DNA of 64,000 bases from Delphinapterus leucas (Eukaryota; Chordata; Mammalia; Artiodactyla; Monodontidae), in contig NW_022098062.1 of the NCBI RefSeq assembly GCF_002288925.2, positions 7,292,388-7,356,387 of the forward strand. Direction: 5' to 3'. A model generated the notes under the pieces. The model was not told the DNA's origin. It searched no databases and worked only from the letters and a program-made list of their open reading frames with translations. Below are positions 1 to 13,073 of this stretch, piece by piece. How positions within the stretch are numbered: the first letter of the stretch is position 1; each line of letters opens with the position of its first letter. A program made the translations under genes and the position numbers.

Positions 1-1635
1 AGAGCATCAAAATATTTTGGGATACACATCTCATGGCCTTTGGCAGATCGGATGAATCTTGGAGGCTCTGTGTCATATCACGAATTTATTGTCCTGAAAG
101 AGAATATGTCTTTATTACATGCCATGTCATTTTATACGTAAACCTCTTCCTAATTCTAAATAGGTGGATATTAGCAACTATTGCATCTCGCTTCCTCCCT
201 GGCAAATGTGAAAGGAATCTTTATTTTATTCAGCACATATAAACTGAGCTATTGATATATTCTGGGCATTGTTCTACTGCTGTGGGCAAAGCATCTAGTG
301 AACAACACAAGGCCCTTACAGTTAGGGAGCTTAGAATCTAGCATTGAGGAGAACAGGTAAAAATCACATATATGACCTAACTTAATGAGAGCATTTTGGA
401 TAGTGATACATAGTCATATGAAAAGAGAACATGACCAAGTAATTAACTAATGGAGAGATGGAGAGACCTACTTCTATATTGTGTGGTCAGGAAGAATGAT
501 CTCTCAGGAGATAGTTGACTGGAGACTGGACTGACAAGAAGACAGCCTTGTGGATCATTGGAAGGAAATTTAGAAGCCGTTGAAAGATTTTACCTAAGGA
601 TATGAAATAATCTGTTTTCCATTTTAAAAGATCAATCTGGCTGCTTTGTAGAGATTGACTTGTGAAGTGTCAAGATTATAAGCAGAAAGACCAGTCATTT
701 CCTAAATCCAGGAAAGAAGTGGTATAGCTTGGGCTAGGATGGTGGCAATGGAAGTAGAAAAGAAGAGACAGATTTTCTACATATATTTAAAGAAAATATG
801 GCAGGACTTTGGAATGAGTGAAAGAAATGGATGAATCAAGGATAGCTTCTAATTACTGTATGGATTTTACTAACATTTTTTGAATTGGAGAAGACTGGGG
901 ACAAATGTGTTCTGGAATATAAATCAAGAATTCCATCTTGATCATGTTGGGTTTGAGATGCTTCCTAGATAGGTAAATGGAGAGTTAAGTAAGCAATGGG
1001 ATATGCAAGTCCTAAGCAGTGAGATATGCCAGTCCTAAACTCAGTGGAGAGATCAGACCTGGAGACACATATTTAGAAGTCATTGAATACAGGTAGTATG
1101 TAAACCCAAGAGTGGATATCACCCAGAATGACAGCATAGATAGAACAAAGCAGGTGGTAGGACTGAACCCCAGGGTATTCCAAATTTAGAGGCCAAGAGG
1201 TGGAATTAGCAAAGGAGAGTGGGAGGGAGCCTCCAGGGAGGCCGGGGGAAAACACGGAAAGAGTCATGTCTCACAAAATAGGAAAGTGAAGGTTTAAATA
1301 AAGAAGGCTTATTCAACTTGGTTAAATTTTACTGAGAGGCTGAACTGGATGAAGATAGAGAAGCGGCCATTGGGATGGACAATATGAAGGTGACTTCAAC
1401 AAGAGCAATGTAGAACACAAGCCCAACTGGGATATGTTGTAACAGAGAAGAGGAGGTAGTGAGGACATTTTCAAGAAGGTATTGTGCAAAGAGGAGAAGA
1501 TATGTGTCAATATCTGAAGAGAAAAGTAATATCAGGGGATATATATAATTTCTACTTATAATTTCTATTTTTTTGCTTTGTAGTCTATTTATTTCTTAAA
1601 ATATTAGCTCTTTACCATATCATTAGAATTTTTAT
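1..1635. other. Gene-free stretch with a diverged interspersed repeat
   Basis: No open frame here looks like a gene. From about 230 to 1,260 the text reads like an ancient, diverged interspersed repeat. Its tone, with phrases such as 'gatcaatctggctgctttgtag' cut short by decay, matches a common mammalian repeat that I cannot name with certainty. Possibly related pieces occur near 49,140-49,280, 59,340-59,520 and 60,100-60,290. The last 70 bases are AT-rich and lead into the L1 tail. Confidence 0.4.
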
Positions 1636-4600
1636 TTTATTTATTAAAAAAATTTATTGCAATATAGTTGATTTACATTGTTGTGTTAGTTTCTGCTGTA
1701 AAGCAAAGTGAATCCATTATACATGCACATATATCCACTCAGTTTTAGATTCGTTTCCCATATAGGTCATTACAGAGTATTGAATAGAGATCCCTGTCCT
1801 ATACCATAGGCCCTTATTAGTTATCTATTTTATATATAGCAGTGTGTATATGTCAATCCCAATCTCCCAATTTATCCCTCCCCCTCTTATCCCCTGGTTT
1901 GTTTTCTACATCTGTGACTCTACTTCTGTTTTGTAAATAACATTTGTACCCTTTTGTTTAAGATTACACCTGTAAGAGATATCATATGATATTTGTCTTT
2001 CTCTGTCTGTACTTCACTCAGTATGACAATCTCTAGGTCCATCCATGTTGCTGGAAATGGCATTATTTTGTTCTTTATTTAATGGCTGAGTAATATTCCA
2101 TTGTATATATGTATCACATCTTCTTTATCCATTCCTCTGTTGATGGACACTTAGGCTGCTTCCTTGTCTGGCTATGGTAAATAGTGCTGCAATGAGCATT
2201 GGGGTGCATGTATGTTTTTGAATTATGGTTTTCTCTAGGTATGCACCCAGGAGTGGGATTGCTGGGTTGTATGGTAGTTCTATTTTTAGTTTTTCAGGGA
2301 ACCTCCATACTGTTCTCCATAGTGGCTGTTACCAATTTACATTCCCACCAACAGTGCAAGAGGGTTCCCTTTTCTCCACACCCTCTCCAGCATTTATTGT
2401 TTGTTGATATTTTGATGATGGCCATTCTGACCAGTGTGAGTTGGTACCTCACTGTGGTTTTGATTTGCATTTCTCTAATAATTAGTGATGTTGAGCATCT
2501 TTTCAGGTGTTTTTTGGCCACCTGAATGTCTTCTTTGGAGCAATGTCTGTTTCAGTCTTTCACCCATTTTTTAATTGGGTTGTTCATTTTTTTGATATTG
2601 AGCTGAATGAACTGTTTGTATATTTTGGAGATTAATCCCTTGTCGGTTGCTTCATTTGCAAATATTATCTCCCATTCTGAGGGTCATCTTTTTGTTTTGT
2701 TTATGGTTTCTTCTGCTGTGCAAAAGCTTTTTTTAATAACAAATTTATTTATTTATTTTTGGCTGCATTGGGTCTTTGTTGCTACACATGGGCTTTCTCT
2801 AGTTGTGGTGAGCGGGGGCTACTCTTCATTGTGGTGTGCAGGCTTCTCCTTGCAGTGGCTTCTTTTTATTGTGGAGCATGGACTCCAGGTGCATGGGCTT
2901 CAGTAGTTGTGGCACACAGGCTCAATAGTTGTGGCTCATGGGCTCTAGAGAGCAGGCTCAGTAGTTGTGGCGCACGGGCTTTGTTGCTCCACGATATGTG
3001 GGATTTTCCCGGACCAGGGCTCAAACCAGTGTCCCCTGCATTGGCAGGTGGATTCTTAACCACTGTGCAACCAGAGAAGTCCCTGTGCAAAAGCTTTTAA
3101 GTTTAATTAGATCCCATTTATTTATTTTTGTTTTTATTTTCATTACTCTAGTAGGTGGCTCAGAAAGGATCTTGCTGCAGGTTATCTCAAAGAGTGTTTT
3201 GCCTATGTTTTCCTCTAAGAGTTTTATAGTGTCTGGCCTTATATTTAGGTTTTAATCCATTTTGAGTTTATTTTTGTGTATGGTGTTTGGGAGTGTTCTA
3301 ATTTCATTCTTTTACATGCAGCTGTCCAGTTTTCCCACACCACTTATTGAAGAGGCTGCCTTTTCTCCATTGTATATTCTTCTTCTTTGTCATAGATTAA
3401 GTGACCATAGGTGTGTGGGTTTATCTCTGGGCTTTCTATCCTGTTCCATTGATCTATATTTCTATCTTTGTGCCAGTACCATACTGTTTTGATTACTGTA
3501 GCTTTGTAGTATAGTCTGAAGTCTGGGAGCCTGATTCCTCCAGCTCCATTTTTCTTTCTCCAGATTGCTTTAGCTATTCGGGGTCTTTTGTATTTCCATA
3601 CAAATTGTGAATTTTTTTGTTCTAATTCTGTGAAAAATGCCATTAGTAATTTGATAGGGATTGCATTGAATCTGTAGATTGCTTTGTGTAGCATAGTCGT
3701 TTTCACAATGTTGATTCTTCCAATCCAAGAACATGGTATATCTCTTCATCCGTTTTTGTCATCCTTTATTTCTTTCATCAGTGTCTTACAGTTTTCTGAG
3801 TACAGGTCTTTTGCCTCCTTAGGTAGGTTTATTCCTAGGTTTTTTGTTTTTTTTTTTTTTTGATGCAATGGTAATTGGGATTGTTTCCTTAATTTTTCTT
3901 TCTGATCTTTCATTGTTAATGTATAGGAATGAAAGAGATTTCTGTGCATTAATTTTGTATCCTGCAACTTTACCAAATTCATTGATGTGTGCTAGTAGTT
4001 TTCTGTTAGTATCTTTAGGATTTTCTGTGTATAGTATCATGTCATCTGCAAACGATGACAGCTTTACTTCTTCTTTGCCAATTTGGATTCCTTCTAATTC
4101 TTTTTCTTCTCTGATTGCTGTGGCTAGGACTTCTAAAACTATGTTGAATAATAGTTGTGACAGTGGACATTTTTGTCTTGTTGTTGATGTTAGAGGAAAT
4201 GCTTTCAATTTTTCACCATTGAGAATGATGTTTGCTGTGGGTTTGTCATATATGGTCTTTATATGCTGAGGTAGTTTCCCTCTGTGGTCAGTTTCTGGAG
4301 AGTTTTTATCATAAACGGGTGTTGAATATTGTCAAAAGCTTTTTTTGCATCTACTGAGATGATAACATGGTTTTTAATTCCTCAATTTGTTAATGTGGTG
4401 TATCACATGCATTGATTTGCATATATTGAAGAATGCTTGCATTCCTGGGAGAAATCCCACTTGATCATGGTGGATGAGCCTTTTAATGTGTTGTTGGATT
4501 CAGTTTGCCAGTATTTTGTTGAAGATTTTTGTGTCTATGTTCATCAGTGATATTGGCCTGTAATTTTCTTTTTTTGTGTGATATCTTTGTCTGGTTTTGG

Positions 4601-5403
4601 CATCAGGATGATTGTAACCTTATAGAATGAACTTGGGAGTATTCCTTCCTCTGTAATTTTTTGGAATAGTTTGAGAAGGGTAGGTGTTAACTCTTCTCTA
4701 AATATTTGATAGAATTTGCCTGTGAAACCATCTGGTCCTGGACTTTTGTTTGTTGGAAGATTTTTAATCACTGTTTCAATTTCAGTACTTATGATTGTTC
4801 TGTTCATATTGTCTATTTCTCCCTGGTTCAGTCTTGGAAGGTTGTACCTTTCTAAGAATTTGTCCATTTCGTCCATGTTGTCCATTTTATTGGCATATAT
4901 TTGCTTCTAGTAGTATCTTATGATCCTTTGTATTTCTGTGGTGTCTGTTGTGACTTCTCCTTTTTCATTTCTAATTTTATTGAGTTGAGTCCTTTCCCTA
5001 TTTTTCTTGATTAATCTGGCTCAATGTTTATCAATTTTGTTTATGTTCTCAAAGATCCAGCTTTTAGTTTCATTGACCTTTGCTATTCTTTTCTTCATAT
5101 CTATTTCATTTATAACTGCTCTGATCTTTATGATTTCTCTCCTTCTACCTACTTTGGGTTTTGTTTGTTCTCCTTTCTCTAGTTGTTTTAGTTGTAAGGT
5201 TTGGTTGTTTATTTGAGATTTTCTTGTTTCTTGAGGTAAGATTGTATTGCTATAAACTTCCCTCTTAGAACTGCTTTTGCTGCATCCCATAGGTTTTGGA
5301 TCATCGTGTTTTTGTTGTCTTTGTCTCTAGGTATTTTTGATTTCCTCTGTGATTTTTTTCAGTGTTCCATTGGTTATTTAGTAACATATTGTTTAGCCTC
5401 TGT
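1636..5403 (-). mobile_element. L1 LINE copy A, 5'-truncated, minus strand
   Basis: Read on the minus strand this is the 3' part of an L1: about two thirds of ORF2 followed by the 3' UTR. Recognisable ORF2 pieces are the reverse transcriptase core with a Phe-Ala-Asp-Asp motif near 4,030-4,060, the [10 protein letters not shown] block near 4,720, and the C-terminal [18 protein letters not shown] zinc-knuckle-like segment near 2,340-2,400. The frame is broken many times by stops and shifts. The endonuclease domain is absent: homology with copy C starts at about its base 45,250, so the element is 5'-truncated. A SINE interrupts it at 2,733-3,083. It is not autonomous. Confidence 0.93.
2733..3083 (-). 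mobile_element. CHR-type SINE inserted in L1 copy A
   Basis: This is a long tRNA-derived SINE on the minus strand. The tRNA-like head lies at the high-coordinate end ('gattcttaaccactgtgcaa', near 3,050-3,070), and the T-rich stretch near 2,740-2,760 is its A-rich tail. It is flanked by perfect 15-base direct repeats (tgtgcaaaagctttt) at 2,717-2,731 and 3,084-3,098, which show target-primed insertion into the L1. It is therefore younger than copy A. Confidence 0.93.
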
Positions 5404-6930
5404 TTACTTTTTTTTAAAGATGCAAACTATCATAACTATTACTAGAGCATGGTCTTGTTGTTTTCTGAGGAAATGGCCCAGTAAAAAGGAGTGGGTTGAT
5501 GACTGTCACAGTTATCAGTGCATTGCCTCTCAGCTCCAAATTCACCCATCAATATATTCTCTGCAGTGACAGACAGAATTATTTTAAGTACCTCTCCTTA
5601 AGGTGAGCATGTTGTCGAGCTTTGTCATTAGAGGGCATTGGAGGGACAGTACAGGAGGAAGGCACTATCCCCTGTCACTGCCTACAACAGTGGGTGGGCA
5701 TTGTGAGTATGGAGAGTTCCAGTGGAGCTCTTCCTGTCTTGTTCCTAGAACCAGGCAATTTCTCAGTGACCTTGTAGGCTTGTCCTTTCCCAACAATAAC
5801 TTTCCCTGGCTTTTGTACACAGAAAACGACAATCTATGGCTTCCTGCCAGTGAAGGCCTCCTGCTTGCACAGGCTCTGATTCCCTCTGCAGGTTCCTGGG
5901 CAGGTCAGCTGCCCCGGCCCCCACCCACCTTACATGCCCCTGCCCCTGCTTGCTGATCACCTGTATTCCATCTGCACTACAGAGGGTCACTTTCTGCTTG
6001 CCCAGCAATTGCAGACCGTCTGTGACCTGGACAAACCAGTGATCTTCTCTGCTGCCCAGTGGGCTGAACTACATCTTCCTCAGCAGGGTCTGAATTCTAG
6101 CCTTGGGGAGGGCCACTTCCAAGTTGCTCCTTCCTTGGATACCCTCTCTCTTCCCTAAGGGTACAATATAGAGTTTCTTCTATCTTACAGTCACTCGTTT
6201 ATCGGAGTGTAATAATTTTTTATATCAGACATCCTGTAATTTTTAATATTCTCAGTTTCTTCTCAGTATACACTTTAACATCCTTACCTCTTGATAATAA
6301 TCATTTCCCTTGGAAATATTTACCTATTTGTTTCCTTTAATCCATCTTGTCTAAGAATCCATTCTATCCAAAAGGCTGTGTGCCAGTCATTTTTACTTGT
6401 TTCTCTCATTGGAAGACCAGTTTGCAGTTGCTACAGACATACTGCACAAGCATCTCAGACAGGAAATGACCCACCAAACATCAAGCAGACGTGGCAACAG
6501 TTACTCTGTGTTTATAATGATTCATTTTGAGAAAAACTGATTCATTTTTGGGAAGAACTGAAATCATTTTGGATTTCCCCTAGAAAGTGCTAACTTCTGA
6601 GGTCTACCATTCTGAATGCAGTACCCTGAGCTTGCACTTCCTCTTAGGGTTCACACATTACAAACAAATACTTATTCTCTTTTCTTTTCTTTCAAAAAAA
6701 AAAATCTCTGGGTCACATTCTAATTTTAGTTGCTCTTCTAAAATTATAGTACTCTGTGTTCTTTAAAAAAAAATCTGTCCCTTTAGCAAGACCTTCAGTG
6801 ACCCTGCCAACCTTACCCAATTGGAGAGTGGTAATGGAAAGTCACTTTATTAATAAAAGAAAACAGATGCTGTTCCAAAGTTCCATGGTTTCACAACTCT
6901 TGTTCATTCTGACGTTAGCAACTATAGCAG
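5404..6930. other. Gene-free stretch, possible old repeat
   Basis: I see no convincing gene. The frames at 5,603-5,956 and 5,934-6,158 lack splice context, codon bias and family resemblance. The 5,450-6,170 part is moderately GC-rich and has the feel of an old interspersed repeat, but I cannot name it. From 6,180 to 6,930 the DNA is AT-rich with short A-runs near 6,695 and 6,765 and nothing recognisable. Confidence 0.4.
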
Positions 6931-6954
6931 TCTGTGATGATGCCTGAGTTGTTA

Positions 6955-7172
6955 CCAGTCCCTCTCTCCCTCCCTCCCTTCTTTCTTTCCTTCTTTTCTC
7001 TCTTGCTTTCCCTTTCTCTTTCTCTCTTTCCCTCCCTCTCCCCTTCCTCCCTCCCTATTCTTTCCCTCCCTCCCTCCCTTTCTTTATTTTCTTCCTTCTC
7101 TTTCTCCTTGTTTTCTTCCTTCTCTCTTTCCTACCCTCTCTCTTATTTTCCTTCCTTTTCTTCCTCCCTCAG
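6955..7172 (+). repeat. Polypyrimidine (CT-rich) tract
   Basis: About 215 bases are almost purely C and T on the plus strand, built from degenerate tccc, ttcc and ttct units. Such strand-asymmetric tracts arise by slippage. They can adopt triplex (H-DNA) structures and often vary in length between individuals. The long frames on both strands here are low-complexity artefacts. Confidence 0.9.
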
Positions 7173-7184
7173 TTGCCTTCCCAT

Positions 7185-7725
7185 TATAATTAGGATAGAA
7201 TTCAAACTCCTTGCCATAGACTACAAAGGCCACATGTGATCTGGCCCCTATCTTCCTTTCTAACTTCTTCTCCCTCCATATTTCTCGCACTGACAATACT
7301 CCAGGCATAATGGTCTCCTGTTCTTTAAATAAACCAAGCTCCATCATGTCTCAGGGGTTTGGCACTTGCCATTCTTTCTTAAGGATTGCTGTCTTCACTT
7401 TGTCTCATGGATGCCTCCTTTCCATTATTTTGATCTCCCTTGTAATGGCTTCTCCTCTGAGATGCCTTTTTGAACTGCTCTAACTAGTCACCTCCATCAC
7501 CACCATGCTGTCACTCTGCAGCACATTACCCTATTATATACTTTATTCATACTACTTTAGTAGTGTGGGATTATTTTATATCTTTTTTGTTTATCTTTTT
7601 CCTTTATTACAATATAAGTTCTTTGATGGCAAAAAATTCATGTGCCTTTTGGACCACTGTATCTCTAAAGTCTTGAATAGTTCCTGACACATGATAAGGG
7701 ACTTAATATTTTTGACCATCTGTTT
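7185..7725 (+). mobile_element. L2 LINE 3' end, plus strand
   Basis: This reads as a diverged L2 3' end. It opens with 'attcaaactccttgccatag' and 'ctacaaaggccacatgtgat', continues through a 'caggggtttggcacttgcc' motif near 7,352, and ends with 'ttctttgatggcaaaa' and a 'tcttgaatagttcctgacac' segment near 7,670-7,690. That order matches the conserved terminal domain of mammalian L2. It is ancient and inactive. Confidence 0.75.
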
Positions 7726-8324
7726 ACTGGGCACTGAACTGTGAATTGTGGTTCCTGGGCAAATAAGTAGAAAAATTATTATCCCTTTGCTGAAGGAAAC
7801 TGGATAAATGGATTTAAGATATTCCTATTATAATTGTCTTTTCCTAGATGGAACAAGAGTAGGTCAGGGGCCCAGTGATATCTGGGGCATGGTTTAGAGG
7901 GAAAAATTAAGGAAGAATATTATACCAAAATACTTTATAATAATTATATCACCCTATTCAACTGAAATTCTCATATCATTCTTTTTCGGTCAAATTTTGG
8001 GAAGGCCTATTACAATGCAAGTGAACGTGATGAAAATAGTAACCCATATGTGTAGATTATAGAAACCAATGTTGTTGATTATCTACATTATGGTTTTCAA
8101 ACATTTTAAGCGGTAGAACCTTTTTTTCAAATCAAAAGCCTACCCAGAAGCCCAATAAACATGGGTAAAAATGGCTGATATTCTGGCTGAAGTGGTGTGG
8201 AAGAACAGGTACCCTGCGCACCGAGCACTTCTCCTAACTCCTGTCCCTCCAGGCAGTACCTGCAGCACCACCCAGAGCTGCACAGAGCAAGGTTTGAAAA
8301 TCACAAATCTCAGACTAACTCCTT

Positions 8325-8445
8325 CGATTCAGAAACTGAGGCCCAGAGAGCTGAAGTGACTTATCCAAAGTTATGTAATTACTGTCAACAGAAGGACTGA
8401 AGCCCAGCTCTCTGAGTCCTAGAGCACTGTGCTTTCAACTGTTTA
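8325..8445 (-). mobile_element. MIR SINE
   Basis: The order 'gaaactgaggcccagagag', 'gtgacttatccaaagtta' and 'gagcactgtgctttcaac' is the reverse complement of the MIR core. It is old and decayed. Confidence 0.75.
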
Positions 8446-8821
8446 ATCTGGTATTCCTGAAGGATAAATTCTATAGAATAGATTAGTTCCTAGCAGTGGG
8501 AGTCCCTCTAGGGAGAGAAATGTCAGAGGCTTTCAGTATCCAGAGGGTCTTGCTTCAAATTCTCCTGCTCCTTCAGGACCATGTACATGGAGCATTGCCT
8601 CAAAAGACTTCTCTTCCCACTTGGAAATCATCTTGAACTTGTCTCATAAATAAGGAAATGGGACTACTTTCTCCAAATATTTATTTTATAATGACTTTAT
8701 TGCTCTGAATTTCCATGCATCACAGAGAACTTTTAACCATTAGGTGTCTTGACCTCCTGCTTGTGAAAAGTGGCATGACTCTGATCAAGAAGTGTACCTC
8801 CTTTTCATAAGTATTTTTGTG

Positions 8822-8827
8822 TTTATT
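8822..8827 (-). promoter_or_regulatory. Candidate poly(A) signal of the NXPE4-like gene
   Basis: An AATAAA hexamer on the minus strand sits about 180 bases past the stop codon of the terminal exon. It is a reasonable polyadenylation signal by position, but others lie nearby at about 8,683 and 8,698, so the choice is a guess. Confidence 0.3.
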
Positions 8828-9006
8828 TGTAAGTGGAAGCCCAAATTAGAAATAACTGATTTGGTTGAGTTGCTGGTTAATAAATCAGCCATAGTGCAGA
8901 TTTTCTCTTGTTAATTGAGAGTTCAGAGCCAACAGCATCTGGCATGATAGCAAACACTTAATAGATGTCTTTAATTAAGTGAATAAATTAAAGCAATATG
9001 TTTTAT

Positions 9007-9666
<660 letters not shown>

Positions 9667-10029
9667 TTATTGAGCAACCAAAAGTGTTATACAAATAAGA
9701 AATTATATCTGCCCCTCTGTAGAACCATGTAGAACCAAATCGACTGGCGATGGTGAGCACTGAGATCACTTCACTGGAGGATGATGGAGTCACTTTTGTG
9801 GGTATTAGTTTTGTACGTTTTGCTAACTATAGACTAAGTTCATTTGAAGATAGAGAAAGATACCAATTGATGTCTTTATATTTCAAAAAGCAAGTAACCC
9901 TATTTCCCCAAGTCCTCTGTAAGTTCCCTTAAGACTGGAATTATATTTTATACTTCTGTGTTTCTTTTACACATGCATGAAATGGCACTGAATACATCAT
10001 CTATAATAATAATATTACTACTCATTTGC

Positions 10030-10215
10030 GAAGGACTTTACAGTTTACAAAGCATTTATTAGGACTGATATATTCATTTACTTCAAAGCTCAATATATAT
10101 GCATATATATATTTAATTGCCATATTGTAGAAAAGAAAACCAAGAGATGAAATGACCTGTTCAAGATTACACAACTAGTAAGTGACAGAATCTGTACCTA
10201 AACTTGAAGTTTCTC
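10030..10215 (-). mobile_element. MIR SINE
   Basis: The segment 'gacctgttcaagattacac' followed by 'aactagtaagtgacagaat' is the reverse MIR core. The 5' part is decayed. Confidence 0.65.
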
Positions 10216-10714
10216 ACAATTCTTGTGAAAGTAGTCTACCCAATCTTAAAACTTTTGAAAAGTATAATATGGATAGAAGAAAATGATGTCCCTTCATTTT
10301 TCATCGTATTAATTAGACCCTTGTCAAACTATCAAGGCCAGCTGCTTTGTAGCTAGAACTTCTGAGGACAATATGTAGTAAAGGATTATTAATGCTTTGT
10401 AACATGTATCATCTTAGAAGTAAAGGGCTGCACTTAAAATCTTAACCAGTATGGTTTGAAAATAGTGATGCTGGAGGGTTGGGTGGAGGAAAAGGGCAGA
10501 ATTTTTTCTTCATTCCGCTTCTAACATATTTCAGTTTCCTTTTCCAAAGCACACTGTAGCCATACAATTTAACTTTTAACAATATGTGCAACAGATGTTT
10601 TGCTACCACAACTTGAAAGGTCAGCCAACAGGGTAGGTAACTCAATAATTTAGTACTTTCTATAAACTAAGAGACCCACAGTTATAGGATGTGATGCTAG
10701 AGGTTATCCCCAGA

Positions 10715-10825
10715 CCCTTAATTTTATAGATGAGGAAACTGAGGTCTGGCGGAGTTTAGTCATTTACCAGAGGTCACAATTTAAAATTCTCCCCTTCTGT
10801 TGGAGGGGATCCAAGGCCCTACTGA
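10715..10825 (-). mobile_element. MIR SINE fragment
   Basis: 'tagatgaggaaactgaggtc' followed by 'catttaccagaggtcaca' is the reverse MIR core. Only part of the element is present. Confidence 0.55.
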
Positions 10826-11109
10826 TTTTCCCTTTTTACTGGGAGAATCAGCTTACACTCTAAGTTGGAGATCACAAGAGTGGCATCCTGTCAGGAAGGC
10901 CAGCAGGGAGCCACACCAGCTGCACTGTCCCCAGTGGTAAAAGCCAGGGTCCAGGACAGGCAGTGACAGTTTTCCAGGTAAGAGTGCTAAGATCTACTAG
11001 TGGATTCTGAATTAGTATTGATGCATTCTTGGTTTAGTAAAAGGAGCAACTGGACTAGGATTCTAGCAAATGGATTCTAGCCCCAACTCTGATGTGAACT
11101 AATGATAAT

Positions 11110-11345
11110 CATTGCAATAGCTGTTGTTTACTGGGCACTTTCTGAGTGCTCGTGTGTCTTGCAATGTGTTAAATATTTTATAACCATTACCTCATTTACT
11201 CTTTATAACCACCGCCAGATGCTGTTGTTATTTTTAGTTCATTGATGAGGAAAATAAGTACTATGCCCAAGGTCATGGCTTCTAAGTGGCACAATCTAGG
11301 TCTGTTAGGCTCCAAAGCCCCTACTTTTAACCACTGTGCCTACCT
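11110..11345 (-). mobile_element. MIR SINE
   Basis: This nearly full MIR on the minus strand has the 3' 'ctgggcactttctgagtgct' part, the central 'gatgaggaaaataagtacta' part and the tRNA-side 'cccctacttttaaccactg' part in order. Confidence 0.75.
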
Positions 11346-11404
11346 GATGTGAAGCCATTACCTTACTCCTAGCATCTGTCCTTCCATGAAATAATAATAG
11401 TGAT

Positions 11405-11645
11405 GACAGCTTACACCAAAGAGAACTTAGTATGTAGCAAACCATATTCTAAATGCATTGTGTATATTACCTCATTTTACCAGGTGGGTACTATTTTCAT
11501 CTCCATTTTACAGATGAGGAAACTAAGGACAAAATCACTATGTAGTTATGTAACTTGCCCAAGCCCATCCAGCTAGGACATGTAGAGGCCATATTTTGAT
11601 CCCAAGACATCTGGATTTAGAATCCACACCCTTAATCATCATGCC
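11405..11645 (-). mobile_element. MIR SINE
   Basis: This is a second long MIR on the minus strand, about 60 bases from the previous one. It shows 'ccattttacagatgaggaaa' and 'aacttgcccaagcccatcca' and ends with 'cccttaatcatcatgccatc'. Confidence 0.75.
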
Positions 11646-11945
11646 ATCTGTAGAAGGTGGACAGTATAATATCTTATTATTGTCTGCTCTGTCCATGATT
11701 TTCTGAGCATGCTGGATAAATACTGAAGTGTGAATTTTGCAGGGATAGGCATGGAGTAAACCTTTTTCTAAACTGGCTCCCTTCTAGTCAATAAATGTAT
11801 TCTTTTAAAGAAAAGACAATGATGTCTTGTGAAAGTGTTGGTGTGTTGTGATTAACAAATATGAAAAAGAAGAGGCATTTCCCATATTCATTTCTCCCCT
11901 TGAAATGAAAAAGATGTTTCTGAAAGGGATATGAGTAATAGCTTA

Positions 11946-12155
<210 letters not shown>

Positions 12156-12565
12156 CTAAAGAATCAACAAGATAGGATCTTTTAAAATATCACTTTACCC
12201 ATCAGTATTTATTAAGAACCAACTGTCTTTTCTAAGTATCCTTTTAATAGGGTGTGAGGATGGAGGACAAGCCTTATTGAAGCATCATTATCTTAATGGA
12301 ATACTTATTTTTCAGAAAAAATTTTCTCTGATAAGAATTTTCTAAATGATACCCATTAATGTTCATTATAGAGAACATGTTTTCTCCCAGGAAAAAGGCC
12401 TTCTAGGTAAAATTTAAGTATTTGTTTGCCTTCTTATGAAAGGAAAGACATCAATTCTTGCTTAGTAATGAAAACTCAATTATCTTGTCATTTTATCCCA
12501 CTTTACCCCCAAGTTTATCACTCTCCTAGTGTGTTTTTTGTTTCTGTTTTTCTTCCTTTCAAAGA

Positions 12566-13073
12566 GCTCAGAATTTTATTGAACGTGTTACTAAAGAGGT
12601 TTAGTCAAAAAGACCAAAGCCCATGTCATCATCATGCTTTTCAGATTCTTCTTTCTTTGCTTCCACTTTCTTCTCCTCAGCTGGGGCAGCAGTGGTGGGG
12701 CGGGCGGGACCTGCTGCTGGGGCAGCACCAGCCGCTGGGGCAGGTCCACCAGTCCCCACGTTGCAGATGAGGCTCCCGATGTTGACATTCGCCAAAGCCT
12801 TTGCAAACAAGCCTGGCCAGAAAGGTTCAACATTTACACCAGCTGCTTTAATGAGGGCATTGATCTTATCCTCCGTGACCATCACCTCAGCGTCGTGCAG
12901 GATGAGGGCCAAGTAGATGCAGGTGAACTCCAAGACAGAGGCCATAGTGCGGGCGAGTGCTAAATGGGGGCTGCCGGGTGCGGTGCTTGTCGCCAGATGA
13001 AGTGAGGGCCTCTCCCCAACGCGGCCTTAGCTTCCTCGGAAGGATGGAGCACCTTAGCGGCAGCTGAGGACTG
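12566..13073 (-). pseudogene. RPLP1: Processed RPLP1 retrocopy with intact 114-codon frame
   Basis: An intronless copy of the acidic ribosomal stalk protein P1 mRNA lies on the minus strand inside intron 4. The frame at 12,601-12,945 encodes 114 residues, the normal RPLP1 length. It includes the invariant [14 protein letters not shown] helix, the [14 protein letters not shown] block, the Ala/Pro hinge and the acidic tail ending [10 protein letters not shown]. Several residues look changed near the N terminus and in the tail (SEKHDDD, where Glu/Ser is usual). About 125 bases of 5' UTR homology run up to about 13,073. An AATAAA follows the stop, then a decayed A-rich tail near 12,545-12,565. 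This is a retrocopy, not the parent gene. Intactness could mean youth; I see no evidence of its own promoter. Confidence 0.92.

Larger units (their letters stand above)
7726..9006. other. Region downstream of the NXPE4-like gene
   Basis: No separate gene is seen. A minus-strand MIR lies at about 8,325-8,445. The DNA next to the stop codon at 9,007 should contain the gene's 3' UTR on the minus strand. AATAAA hexamers on that strand occur at 8,822-8,827 and again near 8,683-8,700. The short plus-strand frames at 8,171-8,400 run into the MIR and have no family resemblance. Confidence 0.5.

Noticed and set aside
6955..7347. Leu/Ser-rich and Arg/Glu-rich frames
   Set aside because: Low-complexity translations of a polypyrimidine tract.
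12623..12963. Plus-strand frames rich in Ala, Gly and Pro
   Set aside because: They are antisense shadows of the RPLP1 retrocopy.
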